This document shows positions 19,337 to 29,332 of a stretch of 64,000 bases of DNA, in pieces. The position numbers and the translations under genes are program-made. The stretch lies in assembly GCF_012932145.1 (NCBI RefSeq), contig NZ_MWOK01000003.1, positions 62,001 to 126,000 on the forward strand, in the 5' to 3' direction. Below the pieces are notes generated by a model. The model was not told where the DNA came from and did not search any database. It worked only from the letters and a program-made list of their open reading frames with translations. Within the stretch, counting starts at the first letter, position 1, and each line of letters starts with the position of its first letter. Source of the DNA: Acidovorax sp. SRB_14 (GTDB taxonomy: Bacteria > Pseudomonadota > Gammaproteobacteria > Burkholderiales > Burkholderiaceae_C).

Positions 19337-20200
19337 ATGGCCCTGGAAATTGTATTGATCACCGGAATGTCGGGGTCGGGAAAATCCGTCGCCTTGCGTG
19401 CATTGGAAGATGCCGGCTACTACTGCGTTGACAACCTGCCTCCCGAGCTGCTTTCCTCCTTTGTAGCACTGGAACCGCAGCACCATGGCAACCGCGTTGC
19501 CATCGCCATGGATGTGCGCAGCGCCACTTCACTGCCACAAGTCCCACAAGAGTTGGCTCGCCTGCGCAGCCAGGGCGTCAAAGTTCATTCCCTGTTTCTG
19601 GATGCCACCACGGACACTCTGGTGCGGCGTTTTTCAGAAACACGGCGCCGCCACCCGCTATCCCATGATGAGCTCAAGAACGCGCCCCGCGCCCTGATGC
19701 AGGTGATTGACGAAGAGCGGGAGTTGCTCGCGGACCTGCGGGAGCAGGCGCATGTGATTGACACCAGCACGATCCGCGCCTCCCAATTGCAGGGCTATGT
19801 CAAGGACCTTATTTCCACGCCACCCGAGCAGCTCACGTTGGTATTTCAGTCGTTCGCTTTTAAACGTGGCATTCCTGTGGATGCGGATTATGTCTTTGAC
19901 GTGCGCATGCTTCCCAACCCACATTACGAGCCTGCGCTGAGAGAACTGACTGGCCTGGACAAACCGGTGGCGGACTTTCTAAGCCAGCAGCCTGCAGTGG
20001 CAGAGATGCGCCTGCACATAGAAAACTTCCTTGGGCACTGGTTGGACTTTTTGGCGAAAAACCACCGCAGCTATGTCACAGTCGCCATTGGCTGCACGGG
20101 GGGCCAGCACCGGTCTGTTTATTTGGTGGAGCGCCTGGCGGAAACCTTCAAGGCACAGTGGACGACCTTGCAGCGCCACCGTGAGCTCGATGCGCGCTGA
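19337..20200 (+). CDS. rapZ: RNase adapter protein RapZ (YvcJ family)
   Basis: A 287-residue P-loop nucleotide-binding protein. Walker A is [11 protein letters not shown] at the N-terminus, followed by [13 protein letters not shown]. The conserved C-terminal part includes [39 protein letters not shown] and [21 protein letters not shown]. In enterobacteria RapZ guides RNase E to small RNAs for glucosamine-6-phosphate control; in other groups the role is less clear. It starts 3 bp after recN ends. Confidence 0.93.
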   Translation: MALEIVLITGMSGSGKSVALRALEDAGYYCVDNLPPELLSSFVALEPQHHGNRVAIAMDVRSATSLPQVPQELARLRSQGVKVHSLFLDATTDTLVRRFSETRRRHPLSHDELKNAPRALMQVIDEERELLADLREQAHVIDTSTIRASQLQGYVKDLISTPPEQLTLVFQSFAFKRGIPVDADYVFDVRMLPNPHYEPALRELTGLDKPVADFLSQQPAVAEMRLHIENFLGHWLDFLAKNHRSYVTVAIGCTGGQHRSVYLVERLAETFKAQWTTLQRHRELDAR

Positions 20201-20235
20201 CACCACGGCAAACACACACCCATCACCGCTTCCTC

Positions 20236-21279
20236 TCAGATGCGCTCCAGCAGCTTGCGAATAGGAGCTGGCAATCCCAGATCCTTCCACTGCGCAGGGT
20301 TGAACCATGCGCCTTCACTGCCCTGCCAGTCTGAAGCCGCAGGATGCACCTGCACTGTATGCAGATGCAAATCCCTGTGGGTCAGCACATGCACAAACAC
20401 AGGCCACTCAGAGACGGAGACTGCGGCACCAAACGCAGGATGCTCCATCAAAGCGGCACTTTGTTCGTACACCGGCAAGCAATGCAGTCCAGCCCAGATT
20501 CCGGTCGGGGGGCGCCTCTGCAAATGCACGCGTCCCACGCCATCACGCAGCAACAGCAACCACCAAGACACAGACTTGCGCACTAGTTTGCGGGACTTCA
20601 CTGGATAACGTGCGGGATCACCCTGCCTAAAAGCAATGCATTGCTGTGCAAGTGGACACTGCGTGCACAAGGGTCTGCGCGGTAGGCACACCGTGGCCCC
20701 CAAATCCATCAAGCCCTGTGTGTAACGCGGCATGGTGACAGGCAAATCGGTGCGCGGCAGCAAGATTTCCGCTTGGCCCCACAAGGCGCGTTCGTTGGCG
20801 GCCACCGCCAGATCGGCCTCGAAACCGAGAATGCGCGTCAGCACGCGGCGCACATTCGCATCCAAGATTGGCACACGTTCTGCAAAGCAAAACGCGGCAA
20901 TCGCTCCAGCCGTAGAGCGCCCAATCCCAGGCAGCGTTTGCAGCAACTGCGCGCTGCCAGGAAAAACGCCGCCATGCAGCGCCATCACTTGCTGGGCACA
21001 GCGATGCAAATTGCGGGCTCGGCTGTAGTACCCCAATCCACTCCAGAGCGACAGCACCTCATCTTCAGAAGCCATGGCAAGCGCACGCACATCCGGGAAC
21101 CGTTCCAAAAAACGGGCGTAGTAGTCCAATACCGTGCTCACCTGGGTTTGCTGCAGCATGACTTCCGACAGCCACACCCGGTAAGGATCGCGCGTTTGCT
21201 GCCACGGCAAATGGTTGCGCCCGTGGTCTTCCTGCCAGCGCACCGTCAGCGCGGCTATCGTCTGTGGCATGTCCCTCAT
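20236..21279 (-). CDS. mutY: A/G-specific adenine glycosylase MutY
   Basis: A 347-residue base-excision enzyme removing adenine opposite 8-oxoguanine. The catalytic N-terminus includes LPWQQTRDPYRVWLSEVMLQQTQV with the active-site Glu; the helix-hairpin-helix LPGIGRSTAGAIAAF and catalytic Asp in VPILDANVRRVLTRILG follow. The [4Fe-4S] ligands are in CLPRRPLCTQCPLAQQC. The C-terminal NUDIX-like domain that recognises 8-oxoG is present. The ATG overlaps the TGA of the dynamin-like gene by 4 bp, coupling its translation to that GTPase. Confidence 0.95.
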   Translation of the reverse strand: MRDMPQTIAALTVRWQEDHGRNHLPWQQTRDPYRVWLSEVMLQQTQVSTVLDYYARFLERFPDVRALAMASEDEVLSLWSGLGYYSRARNLHRCAQQVMALHGGVFPGSAQLLQTLPGIGRSTAGAIAAFCFAERVPILDANVRRVLTRILGFEADLAVAANERALWGQAEILLPRTDLPVTMPRYTQGLMDLGATVCLPRRPLCTQCPLAQQCIAFRQGDPARYPVKSRKLVRKSVSWWLLLLRDGVGRVHLQRRPPTGIWAGLHCLPVYEQSAALMEHPAFGAAVSVSEWPVFVHVLTHRDLHLHTVQVHPAASDWQGSEGAWFNPAQWKDLGLPAPIRKLLERI

Positions 21280-23345
21280 ACCGCTTGCAATCCCAACGCC
21301 GGGGTAGCGCCGTGCCCGGCAGACAAGCGCATCAATTCGCCAGTAAGTTCTTCGAGTCGCTGCTCGATCTGCACCAATGCCAATTCATTGCCCTCAATCT
21401 CTGTAATGCGTTCCACCAAGCCACTGGCGGCATGCTGTATGCGGTCCACAGCTTCGATGCGTCGCACGAAACTGCGCTGGCGCTCACGCAGCTGCACATT
21501 CAGAGGGGCCGTGGCCGAGTTGCTCCAGAGTTCCAATTCGTTGGCGACCGATTCCAACAATGCTCGCAGGCGCAGCGCCAATGCGCGCCCCAAGCGCGCC
21601 GAAAACTCGGGCCGAGCCATCTTGAGCGCATTGCCCATGCTCAGGTACTGCATATGGCTGTGTTCGACGCGCGCCAGATCCGCGACAAACTGTGCAAATT
21701 GCGGCGCAGCAGCCACCTGCAGAGAAAAACCAAACTCCGCATTGAGTTGCCGAAATGTCCCGCCGAGCATGGCCTGAATTTCCGCCGCAGCTGCCTCTGC
21801 CGCAGTGAGGGTGCCACGCAAACGCTCAAACAACTGTGTGTAATGTGTGCGAATACCCAGCTTTAATCCACTGTGCTGCAACGATGCATTCAGCTCTTGC
21901 ATATGCACCTTCAAGGTTTTTGCGCCGAGGTTGTCAAAAACGGCACCCAGCAGTTTCAGGTGCACGGCCCGAACCGCATGGATCTTGGTGGCACTCAACT
22001 CGAATTCGCGTTGCTCCTGCTCAATGCGCTGGCGCATCGACGCAATCACCGAAGCGTTCTTGCCACGCAGGCTGCGCAACTCCAGCATCTGGTCATCCAG
22101 ATCACGCCTGCGAATATGGACTGCACGCGCAGCTTGATTGCGCAAACCTGCCACCCCATCGGCGATGGCGGCGCGCAAAATCGCTTGACGCCCACCCACA
22201 ATGCCGTCGGCCAACGCAGCTTCCAGGACCGGCAAACCACTCGCAGCCAACAAAGCGCTATCGCCAGAGATCTTGGCCACCAGACCTTTTTGCGCAGAGA
22301 CCGACACAACCTGTTCTGGATGCACACCCAGCAATTGCGCAGATGTGGCGCACTGGCGCTCCAGTTGCGACTGCACCTGCTCAGACGAACTGAGCGTGTC
22401 CCAGAGGGTGTCAATTTTGTTGAGCACCACCAGGCGCGATTCTTTGCCGCCATGCGCAGAAGTCAGATGTTCCCGCCAGATGGACAGATCCGAACGCGTG
22501 ACCCCGGTGTCCGCTCCCAGAATAAAAACCACCGCCTGTGCCTGCGGTATGAGGTTGACTGTGAGCTCGGGCTCCGCGCCCACGGCATTGAGCCCAGGTG
22601 TGTCCAGAATCACCAGGCCTTGTTTGAGCAGGGGGTGCGGCATGTTGATGAGAGCATGCCGCCACATCGGCACTTCAACATATCCCTGGGCGTCCACCAC
22701 AGGATTTTCGCCGGGCAACTCGTCGTGCCAGAACCCCAGAGCCCGTGCCTCATCCACACTGACGTGGCGCACCTGGGCCACTTTCGCCATCGCCTGTGCA
22801 AGTTGATCGGCATCGTGGATGTCCAGCGGAAAATCGACCCATTGCTCGGATCGCATTCGCCACTCCGTCAGGCCTTGCTCCTGCAAACGGGTATCAATCG
22901 GCAGCAAACGCAAACTTGGCGCCAGCGCAGAGTCATAGCCCAGCTCGGTCGGGCACATGGTGGTTCTGCCGGCACTGGCTGGCATGATGCGGCGGCCAAA
23001 ATCCGCAAAAAAAAGGGCGTTGATCAGTTCTGACTTGCCACGCGAGACCTCGGCGACAAAAGCCACCGTGATCTTGTCGGTTCGCACCTGGTCTTGCAGC
23101 CGTTGCAAACGCTCACGCATCGCGGACTCCATGAGGTCGTGCGACGTCATCCATTCGGCCAGCCGCGTCAATTGCTGGGCAAATTCGCGCCGCCAAGATC
23201 CATGCTGCTCGAACTGTTCGTTGAATGAGGATCCCACGCTGCTCCCGGAATTCAGTGTCTGGTCCAGGGACCGACTGCCTAAAAATACACCACCGTGGTC
23301 TCGGCGCCATGCGTCCGCGGCTGGCGCAACGCGGTGGCCTTTCAT
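21276..23345 (-). CDS. Dynamin-like large GTPase
   Basis: A 689-residue bacterial dynamin-family protein. GTPase motifs: P-loop AEVSRGKSE (98-106, with Ala replacing the usual first Gly), switch threonines in [12 protein letters not shown] near 128, DTPG (248-251) and NKID (309-312). A helical C-terminal half with coiled-coil-like runs follows. No transmembrane segment is evident. The ATG at 23345 was chosen because it overlaps the mutM stop by 4 bp; its own stop overlaps the mutY start likewise. Related GTPases are linked to membrane remodelling or chromosome maintenance; the role here is unknown. Confidence 0.82.
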   Translation of the reverse strand: MKGHRVAPAADAWRRDHGGVFLGSRSLDQTLNSGSSVGSSFNEQFEQHGSWRREFAQQLTRLAEWMTSHDLMESAMRERLQRLQDQVRTDKITVAFVAEVSRGKSELINALFFADFGRRIMPASAGRTTMCPTELGYDSALAPSLRLLPIDTRLQEQGLTEWRMRSEQWVDFPLDIHDADQLAQAMAKVAQVRHVSVDEARALGFWHDELPGENPVVDAQGYVEVPMWRHALINMPHPLLKQGLVILDTPGLNAVGAEPELTVNLIPQAQAVVFILGADTGVTRSDLSIWREHLTSAHGGKESRLVVLNKIDTLWDTLSSSEQVQSQLERQCATSAQLLGVHPEQVVSVSAQKGLVAKISGDSALLAASGLPVLEAALADGIVGGRQAILRAAIADGVAGLRNQAARAVHIRRRDLDDQMLELRSLRGKNASVIASMRQRIEQEQREFELSATKIHAVRAVHLKLLGAVFDNLGAKTLKVHMQELNASLQHSGLKLGIRTHYTQLFERLRGTLTAAEAAAAEIQAMLGGTFRQLNAEFGFSLQVAAAPQFAQFVADLARVEHSHMQYLSMGNALKMARPEFSARLGRALALRLRALLESVANELELWSNSATAPLNVQLRERQRSFVRRIEAVDRIQHAASGLVERITEIEGNELALVQIEQRLEELTGELMRLSAGHGATPALGLQAV

Positions 23346-24157
23346 GCGCGCTGGCATTTCGGACAATAGAAACTGCTGCGCTGTCCCTGGCGCAGCATGC
23401 GCACGGGCGTCGTGCAAGTATGACAGGGCATTCCTTCACGGGCATAGACACGCGCCTGCAACTGGAAATGGCCCGTCTGACCATCGGCGCTGGAAAAATC
23501 TCGCAAGGTACTGCCCCCTGCGTCCACCGCGGCGTGCAGGACTTGCCGAATGGCGTCGTACAACCTTTGCGCTCTCTTCGGGCCAATGTGCATTGCCGAG
23601 GTCGTCGGGCGAATTCCCGCCATGAACAGCACTTCGGAAGCATAGATATTGCCCACGCCCACTACCAGCTTTCCTGCCAGCAAAACCTGCTTGACAGGAG
23701 CGCGAGCGGCTTTCAAACCCGCCTTGAAACGTTCCAGCGAAAATCCATCCGAGAGTGGCTCCATGCCCAGCCCACTCAGCAGTTTGATGACCACCGCATC
23801 CTGCTCGCTTCCGGCATACACCACTGCGCCAAACCTGCGTGGATCGTGCAATCGAAGCACGCCATGCGTGGTGAACAGTTCAAAGTGGTCATGCACGCCC
23901 CGCGCGGGCAAGGTCTGGGCGAATCCGAGACTGCCAGACATGCCCAGATGGAGCAACAGCATGCCCTCGTCAAGGTCCAGAAGCAAATACTTGCCTCGCC
24001 TGCGCACGCCCATCACCCGGCGTCCCTGCAACCGCTGGGCGTCAATTCCCAGGGGCCAGCGCAGCGGCTTTCCCGTCTCGACCGAGAGGATTCGCCCCCC
24101 CGCGATGGCGGCGGCAAAACTGCGGCGTGTCACTTCCACTTCTGGCAGTTCAGGCAT
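23342..24157 (-). CDS. mutM: Formamidopyrimidine-DNA glycosylase MutM (Fpg)
   Basis: A 271-residue bifunctional glycosylase/AP lyase removing 8-oxoguanine opposite cytosine. The N-terminal catalytic [11 protein letters not shown] is intact after Met removal. The helix-two-turn-helix region contains [19 protein letters not shown], and the C-terminal zinc finger has CHTC with YCPKC. The start is the ATG giving MPELPE, two codons below a first Met. It heads an operon with the dynamin-like GTPase and mutY, so both arms of the GO repair system are co-expressed. Confidence 0.96.
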   Translation of the reverse strand: MPELPEVEVTRRSFAAAIAGGRILSVETGKPLRWPLGIDAQRLQGRRVMGVRRRGKYLLLDLDEGMLLLHLGMSGSLGFAQTLPARGVHDHFELFTTHGVLRLHDPRRFGAVVYAGSEQDAVVIKLLSGLGMEPLSDGFSLERFKAGLKAARAPVKQVLLAGKLVVGVGNIYASEVLFMAGIRPTTSAMHIGPKRAQRLYDAIRQVLHAAVDAGGSTLRDFSSADGQTGHFQLQARVYAREGMPCHTCTTPVRMLRQGQRSSFYCPKCQRA

Positions 24158-24188
24158 CAACAATCACTTCAAAACAAGGGGCATATGC

Positions 24189-25982
24189 ATGGATTATTAT
24201 GGCTTGATGGTCCATACACATCGCCTTCTGATGGCCGCCTTGGCCGCCGCTCTGTTGACCGGAACAATGGCAGTGGTGGCGCAACCCGTTGCCGCCAAAG
24301 GCAACGCCCAGCGCGGCGCCACGGCCGCCAAAACCGCTGAAACAGAGTCCAACGCAGCCCTCGATGCCGAACTTTTCTACGAAGTGCTGCTGGGCGAGAT
24401 GACAATCCAGTCTGGCGACCCTGGATCTGGCTACGCCCTCATGCTGGAAGCAGCCCGCCGCAGCAACGACGAAAAACTCTACAGGCGGGCGGCCGATATT
24501 GCCTTGCAAGCGCGTTCTGGCGATGCCGCATTGCAGGCTGCCAATGCCTGGAAGGAGGCTCGGCCGCAATCGCGCGATGCCAACCGGTATGTGCTGCAGA
24601 TTCTGGTTGCTCTCAACCGAGTTGCCGACAGTGCCGGCCCTCTGAAGCAGGAACTGGCGCAAACCGCGGTGCAAGCCAAGGCTGCCAGCTTTCAGGCACT
24701 GCCACAAATATACCGCCGTGTCAGCGACAAGACACTCGCTGCCGCCGTGGTGGAACAGGCGCTCGCGGAAGATCTGGCCAGCCCCACCACGGGAGCTGCA
24801 GCCTGGACCGCTGTGGGACGCATGCGCTTGCTGGCGAACGACAAAGCGGGCGCACTCGATGCGGCGCAACGCGCGCAGCAGCTTGACCCCATCAGCGACG
24901 GCCCGGCGCTCCTGGCGCTGGAGCTTTTGGACGCACGCACTGCGCAAGCCGATGCTGTCGCAGCGCGCTACTTTGCCGGCAAGCCTTCGCCCGCTCTGCG
25001 TGCGGCTTACGCACGCGTACTGGTCAACCAGCAACGCAACGAAGACTCTCTCCAGCAATTGCAGGCAGCGACAAGCGAGAAGCCAGACTTTGCCGAAGCT
25101 TGGCTCATGCAGGCTGCGCTGCAGTTCCAGCTGAAGCAACTGGCGCAGGCACAAAAATCCTTGGAGCAGTTTGAAGCCCTGGCCCAGGCAGTCCCCGAGG
25201 GCGACGCACGCCGCGCCGGTTTGTCCCAGGCCTATTTGCTGCATGCGCAGATTGCTGAGCGGCGCGGTGACTACGAAGCGGCAGACGCCTGGCTCAACCG
25301 CATCGACAGTCCACAGGATATGTTCAGCGCGCAGAGTCAGCGCGCTTTTCTGCTGGGACGCCAAGGCAAACTGGCCCAGGCCCGGGCGCTCCTTCAAAGC
25401 CTGCCCGTCGCCGGGCCTGACGACGAACGCATGAAACTGCTGGCCGAAGTGCAGTTGCTGCGAGACGCCGGCCAATACCGCGAAGCCTATGCCTTGCAAG
25501 GCAAAGCGGTTGCACAGTTTCCTGACGACAACGAACTGCTCTACGACCATGCCATGCTGGCGGACAAAGCCGGCCAACCAGAAGCCATGGAGCGCCTGCT
25601 GCGCCAGCTGATGGCCCGCCAGCCCGATTACCACCACGCCTACAACGCGCTGGGTTACTCGTTGGCCGAGCGCGGAATCCGGCTCGAAGAAGCCAAGGAG
25701 CTGATCCAGAAAGCGTTGGAATTTGCACCCCAAGATCCTTTCATTACGGACAGCCTGGGCTGGGTGGAATTCCGCCTTGGAAACCGCACCGAGGCCGCCC
25801 GGTTGCTGAACCTGGCTTTCAAGAGTCGCCCCGATGCAGAAATTGCCGCCCATCTTGGCGAAGTCTTGTGGAGCCTGGGCGACAAAGAGCAGGCACGTTC
25901 GATCTGGAAGCAGGGCCAGCAGCTCAACGCCGACAACGACACACTGCGTGAAACCCTCAAGCGCCTGGGCGCTGGGCTGTGA
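24189..25982 (+). CDS. TPR-repeat protein with signal peptide
   Basis: A protein of about 597 residues with an N-terminal hydrophobic segment (LLMAALAAALLTGTMAVVAQ) that looks like a signal peptide, followed by helical tetratricopeptide repeats to the end. Late repeats are clear: NALGYSLAERGIRLEEAKELIQKALEFAPQDPFITDSLGWVEFRLGN. It is probably periplasmic or outer-membrane-associated. It is followed by lolB (overlapping TGATG), which suggests an envelope role. The start is uncertain: 24189 leaves 31 bp to mutM, and ATGs at 24207 or 24225 also fit the signal peptide. Confidence 0.8.
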   Translation: MDYYGLMVHTHRLLMAALAAALLTGTMAVVAQPVAAKGNAQRGATAAKTAETESNAALDAELFYEVLLGEMTIQSGDPGSGYALMLEAARRSNDEKLYRRAADIALQARSGDAALQAANAWKEARPQSRDANRYVLQILVALNRVADSAGPLKQELAQTAVQAKAASFQALPQIYRRVSDKTLAAAVVEQALAEDLASPTTGAAAWTAVGRMRLLANDKAGALDAAQRAQQLDPISDGPALLALELLDARTAQADAVAARYFAGKPSPALRAAYARVLVNQQRNEDSLQQLQAATSEKPDFAEAWLMQAALQFQLKQLAQAQKSLEQFEALAQAVPEGDARRAGLSQAYLLHAQIAERRGDYEAADAWLNRIDSPQDMFSAQSQRAFLLGRQGKLAQARALLQSLPVAGPDDERMKLLAEVQLLRDAGQYREAYALQGKAVAQFPDDNELLYDHAMLADKAGQPEAMERLLRQLMARQPDYHHAYNALGYSLAERGIRLEEAKELIQKALEFAPQDPFITDSLGWVEFRLGNRTEAARLLNLAFKSRPDAEIAAHLGEVLWSLGDKEQARSIWKQGQQLNADNDTLRETLKRLGAGL

Positions 25983-26521
25983 TGCACGCTTTGTTCTGTC
26001 CTTTTCCGCATCTTGCCAACTTCTGCCGTCCGGCCCTCCACCGGATTTTCTGGGCTGCGATGGTGCTGTGCCTGATGGCCGGCTGCGCACAGCGCCCAAC
26101 CGCACCGGGTGGCGCCTTGGCGCAGAGAAGCCACTGGAGTGGCCGGCTGGCCCTTGCCCTGGAAGACCAGTCCTCGCAATCGTTTGCCGCTGCATTCGAA
26201 CTCGAAGGCGATGCCACGCATGGCGCTCTGACCCTGCTGAGCCCCTTGGGCAGCGTGCTGGCCCAACTCGAGTGGACTCCAGGGCATGCACGCCTGCAGT
26301 CGAACGGGCCGCCCCGCGAATCGGCGTCATTGGACGAACTGTTGCTGCAGGCCACCGGCACGGTCATCCCCGTGCGTGCGCTGTTCAGCTGGCTCGGAGG
26401 GATGCAAGCCACGGCCCCCGGATGGCAAGCCGACTTGAGCACGATCGAACAGGGGCGGCTGCTGGCAGTACGCCATGAACCCCCTCCACGCGCCACCCTG
26501 CGCGTCACCTTTGAGCGCTGA
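25982..26521 (+). CDS. lolB: Outer-membrane lipoprotein localisation protein LolB
   Basis: A 179-residue lipoprotein. The signal peptide ends in a lipobox LMAGC near residue 36. The mature part has SHWSGRLALALE, GALTLLSPLGSVLAQLEWTPGHARL, and VPVRALFSWLGG-like features (here IPVRALFSWLGGM), typical of LolB, which receives lipoproteins from LolA and inserts them in the outer membrane. The start overlaps the TPR gene stop by 1 bp, and ispE begins 9 bp later: the lolB-ispE-prs order is common in beta- and gammaproteobacteria. Confidence 0.88.
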   Translation: MHALFCPFPHLANFCRPALHRIFWAAMVLCLMAGCAQRPTAPGGALAQRSHWSGRLALALEDQSSQSFAAAFELEGDATHGALTLLSPLGSVLAQLEWTPGHARLQSNGPPRESASLDELLLQATGTVIPVRALFSWLGGMQATAPGWQADLSTIEQGRLLAVRHEPPPRATLRVTFER

Positions 26522-26530
26522 ATTCCGGCC

Positions 26531-27376
26531 ATGCAAGCGATTTACGATGTTCCGGCGCCCGCCAAGCTGAATCTTTTCCTGCACGTCACGGGCCGCCGCC
26601 CGGACGGCTACCACCTACTGCAGTCGGTTTTCATGCTGATCGACTGGTGCGACACCCTGCATTTCGAGCGCCGCGCGCATGCGCGGCTGAGCCGGGAAGA
26701 TATTTCCGTGCCCCTGCCCGCGGACGACCTGACGCTGCGCGCGGCACGCGCGCTGCAAGCTGCAACAGGTTGCCAACACGGCGCGCACATCAGCGTGCAC
26801 AAGCGCATTCCAGCGCAGGCCGGCATGGGCGGCGGCTCGTCGGACGCCGCATCTGCGCTGCTGGCACTCAACCGGCTGTGGGACCTGCACCTCGACTTGC
26901 CCGCGCTGCGGCAGATCGGCCTGGGGCTGGGTGCGGACGTGCCCTTTTTTTTATGCGGCGGAAACGCCTGGGTCGAAGGAATTGGTGAGACAATAGCGCC
27001 GCTTGAGAACGCGCACCGCCTTCCGAAAGCGCGCTTTGTGGTCGTCAAACCCGAAGCAGGATTGGATACGAAAGAAATTTTTTCATCTCCCTTCCTCAAA
27101 CGCGATTCAGACAGTGCTACAATCTCAGGCTTTGCTGCAGCACACTACGACTTTGGTCGTAACGACTTACAGAGCGTTGCTCAGGCACTCTGCCCCGAAG
27201 TCACCCAAGCCCTACAGTGGCTTGCGACCCAGGGGTTGAATGCCAGAATGACAGGCTCGGGAAGTGCGGTGTTTGCGCAAATTCCACAGGCGATGGACCT
27301 GCCAGACGCACCGCGCGGATGGCAAGTCAAAGCATGTGAAAACCTGATGTCTCACCCTCTGGCAGGGTGGGCATAG
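26531..27376 (+). CDS. ispE: 4-diphosphocytidyl-2-C-methyl-D-erythritol kinase
   Basis: A 281-residue GHMP kinase of the non-mevalonate isoprenoid pathway, phosphorylating CDP-ME. It opens with DVPAPAKLNLFLHVTGRRPDGYHLLQSVF; the ATP-binding GHMP motif IPAQAGMGGGSSDAASALLALN lies near residue 95, and a late glycine motif reads ARMTGSGSAVFA. Its length is normal. It follows lolB and precedes a tRNA-Gln gene and prs. Confidence 0.95.
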   Translation: MQAIYDVPAPAKLNLFLHVTGRRPDGYHLLQSVFMLIDWCDTLHFERRAHARLSREDISVPLPADDLTLRAARALQAATGCQHGAHISVHKRIPAQAGMGGGSSDAASALLALNRLWDLHLDLPALRQIGLGLGADVPFFLCGGNAWVEGIGETIAPLENAHRLPKARFVVVKPEAGLDTKEIFSSPFLKRDSDSATISGFAAAHYDFGRNDLQSVAQALCPEVTQALQWLATQGLNARMTGSGSAVFAQIPQAMDLPDAPRGWQVKACENLMSHPLAGWA

Positions 27377-27419
27377 GATAAAGTTTTAGGTTGATTGCCA
27401 TTCGGCAATTGACCTGTGT

Positions 27420-27496
27420 AGGGGAGTCGCCAAGCTGGTTAAGGCACTGGATTTTGATTCCAGCATGCAAAGGTTCGAATCCTTTCTCCCCTGCCA
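27420..27496 (+). tRNA. tRNA-Gln (anticodon TTG)
   Basis: A 77-nt tRNA. AGGGGAG (27420-27426) pairs with CTCCCCT, then discriminator G and encoded CCA. The anticodon loop TTTTGAT gives TTG. D and T arms are normal (TTCGAAT). It lies between ispE and prs, as in many betaproteobacteria, and is probably part of that transcript or followed by it. Confidence 0.96.
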
Positions 27497-27542
27497 AATT
27501 CTTGTCGCGTACAGGCATTCAATTCAAATCGCTGAGACGCTC

Positions 27543-28517
27543 ATGCAAGCCAATCACCCTGACTTCATGGTTTTCACTGGCAATGCCAATCCTGGCATGG
27601 CCTCGGAAATCGCGCAGCACCTCGGAATTTCGCTCGGAGCTGCACATGTCGGCCGCTTCTCCGACGGCGAAGTCACCGTGGAAATCAACCAGAACGTTCG
27701 CGCCCGCGACGTTTTCGTGGTCCAGTCCACCTGCGCACCGACCAATGAAAACCTGATGGAATTGCTGATCATGGTCGATGCGCTCAAGCGCGCTTCGGCC
27801 GAACGCATCAGCGCCGTCATCCCCTATTTCGGCTATGCGCGGCAAGACCGCCGCCCCCGCTCGACGCGCGTGCCCATCACCGCCAAGGTGGTGGCCAACA
27901 TGCTGCAGGCCGTGGGCGTGGCCCGCGTGTTGACCATGGACCTGCATGCCGACCAGATCCAGGGCTTCTTCGACATTCCGGTCGACAACATCTACGCCTC
28001 GCCGGTGCTGCTGGGCGACCTGCGCCAGAAGAACTACGAAGACCTGATCGTGGTCTCGCCCGACGTGGGCGGTGTGGTGCGCGCCCGGGCGCTGGCCAAG
28101 CAGCTGGGCTGCGACCTGGCCATCATCGACAAGCGCCGGCCCAAGGCCAACGTCTCCGAAGTGATGCACGTGATCGGCGAGATCGACGGCCGCAACTGCG
28201 TGATCATGGACGACATGATCGACACCGCGGGCACGCTCGTGAAGGCGGCCGAGGTCCTCAAGGAGCGCGGCGCCAAGAAGGTCTACGCATACTGCACCCA
28301 CCCGATCTTTTCGGGCCCGGCCATCGAGCGCATTGCTAAAGGCAGCTCGCTCGACGAAGTCGTGGTGACCAACACCATCCCCTTGAGCGACGCCGCACGC
28401 GGCTGCGCCAAGATCCGCCAGCTCTCCGTCGCGCCATTGATCGCCGAAACGATCCAGCGCATAGCCCGCGGGGACTCGGTGATGAGTTTGTTCTCAGACC
28501 AGGAAAATCTTTTCTAG
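27543..28517 (+). CDS. prs: Ribose-phosphate pyrophosphokinase (PRPP synthetase)
   Basis: A 324-residue enzyme making PRPP from ribose-5-phosphate and ATP for nucleotide, His and Trp synthesis. It has [18 protein letters not shown] at the start, the catalytic flexible-loop region [40 protein letters not shown], and the PRPP motif [14 protein letters not shown]. The ATG at 27543 was chosen; the frame remains open upstream through the tRNA gene, which is not coding. A terminator follows. Confidence 0.97.
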   Translation: MQANHPDFMVFTGNANPGMASEIAQHLGISLGAAHVGRFSDGEVTVEINQNVRARDVFVVQSTCAPTNENLMELLIMVDALKRASAERISAVIPYFGYARQDRRPRSTRVPITAKVVANMLQAVGVARVLTMDLHADQIQGFFDIPVDNIYASPVLLGDLRQKNYEDLIVVSPDVGGVVRARALAKQLGCDLAIIDKRRPKANVSEVMHVIGEIDGRNCVIMDDMIDTAGTLVKAAEVLKERGAKKVYAYCTHPIFSGPAIERIAKGSSLDEVVVTNTIPLSDAARGCAKIRQLSVAPLIAETIQRIARGDSVMSLFSDQENLF

Positions 28518-28535
28518 GTCGGAACAAAAAAGTGC

Positions 28536-28560
28536 GGCCTCCAGCATCGGAGGCCCTTTT
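28536..28560 (+). terminator. Rho-independent terminator after prs
   Basis: GGCCTCC (28536-28542) pairs with GGAGGCC (28549-28555) around an AGCATC loop, followed by CTTTT. It lies 18 bp after the prs stop and 50 bp before rplY. Confidence 0.82.
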
Positions 28561-28610
28561 GACAACCGAAAGTGACACTGGTCGCGGTGCACTTCTCATG
28601 GAGAATTTTT

Positions 28611-29237
28611 ATGAACTTCGTCGCTTTTGAGCGCGCCAAGCAAGGTACGGGTGCGAGCCGCCGTCTGCGCAATTCGGGCCGCACGCCCGGTATCGTCTAT
28701 GGTGGTTCGGCAGAACCCCAAGCCATTGAAGTGGACCACAACGCCCTGTGGCACGCCCTGAAGAAGGAAGCCTTCCATTCCAGCGTGCTCGACATGGAAG
28801 TGGCCGGCCAGACCAGCAAGGTTCTGCTGCGCGACGTGCAATACCACCCCTACAAGCAGCTGGTGCTGCACGTGGACTTCCAACGCGTGGACGCCAAGAC
28901 CAAGCTGCACATGAAGGTGCCCGTGCACTACGTTGGCGCGGAAGAGTCCGTCGCGGTCAAGACCGAAAACTGCACGATCAACACGGTCGTGAACGAACTC
29001 GACGTGACGTGCATGCCCTCGGACCTGCCCGAGTTCATCACCGTCGACCTGAGCGGCCTGAAGAAGGGCATGGCAGTGCACCTCAAGGACGTGAAGTTCC
29101 CCCGTGGCGTCAGCGCTGTCACGCGCGGCAGCCAGAACAACCCGACGCTGGTGTCCGTGGTGCCTCCACTGGTTATCGTCGAAGCGGCCGCAGTGGCGCC
29201 CGTCGCCGAGGCCAAGGGCAAGGGCAAGAAGAAGTAA
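28611..29237 (+). CDS. rplY: 50S ribosomal protein L25/general stress protein Ctc
   Basis: A 208-residue long-form L25 (TL5/Ctc) that binds 5S rRNA. The N-terminal L25 domain shows [23 protein letters not shown] and [24 protein letters not shown]; the C-terminal beta domain has [17 protein letters not shown] and [16 protein letters not shown] lysine-rich tail (KGKGKKK) ends the protein. The start has GGAG a few bases upstream. prs-rplY-pth is a conserved order. Confidence 0.95.
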   Translation: MNFVAFERAKQGTGASRRLRNSGRTPGIVYGGSAEPQAIEVDHNALWHALKKEAFHSSVLDMEVAGQTSKVLLRDVQYHPYKQLVLHVDFQRVDAKTKLHMKVPVHYVGAEESVAVKTENCTINTVVNELDVTCMPSDLPEFITVDLSGLKKGMAVHLKDVKFPRGVSAVTRGSQNNPTLVSVVPPLVIVEAAAVAPVAEAKGKGKKK

Positions 29238-29280
29238 TTCTTCCTGCCGTGCCGCCGCGCCGCGGCGGCCTTGCCCGACA

Positions 29281-29310
29281 ACGGCCCACCCAGTGTGGGC
29301 CGTTTCTTTT
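29281..29310 (+). terminator. Rho-independent terminator after rplY
   Basis: ACGGCCCAC (29281-29289) pairs with GTGGGCCGT (29295-29303), then TTCTTTT. It lies between rplY and pth, suggesting pth is expressed partly by readthrough or from its own promoter. Confidence 0.85.
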
Positions 29311-29332
29311 GGTGCCACGGATAATCGCCCGC

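Noticed and set aside
27465-27542. N-terminal extension of prs through the tRNA-Gln gene
   Set aside because: The frame is open there, but the bases form a complete tRNA, and PRPP synthetase similarity begins at the ATG at 27543.
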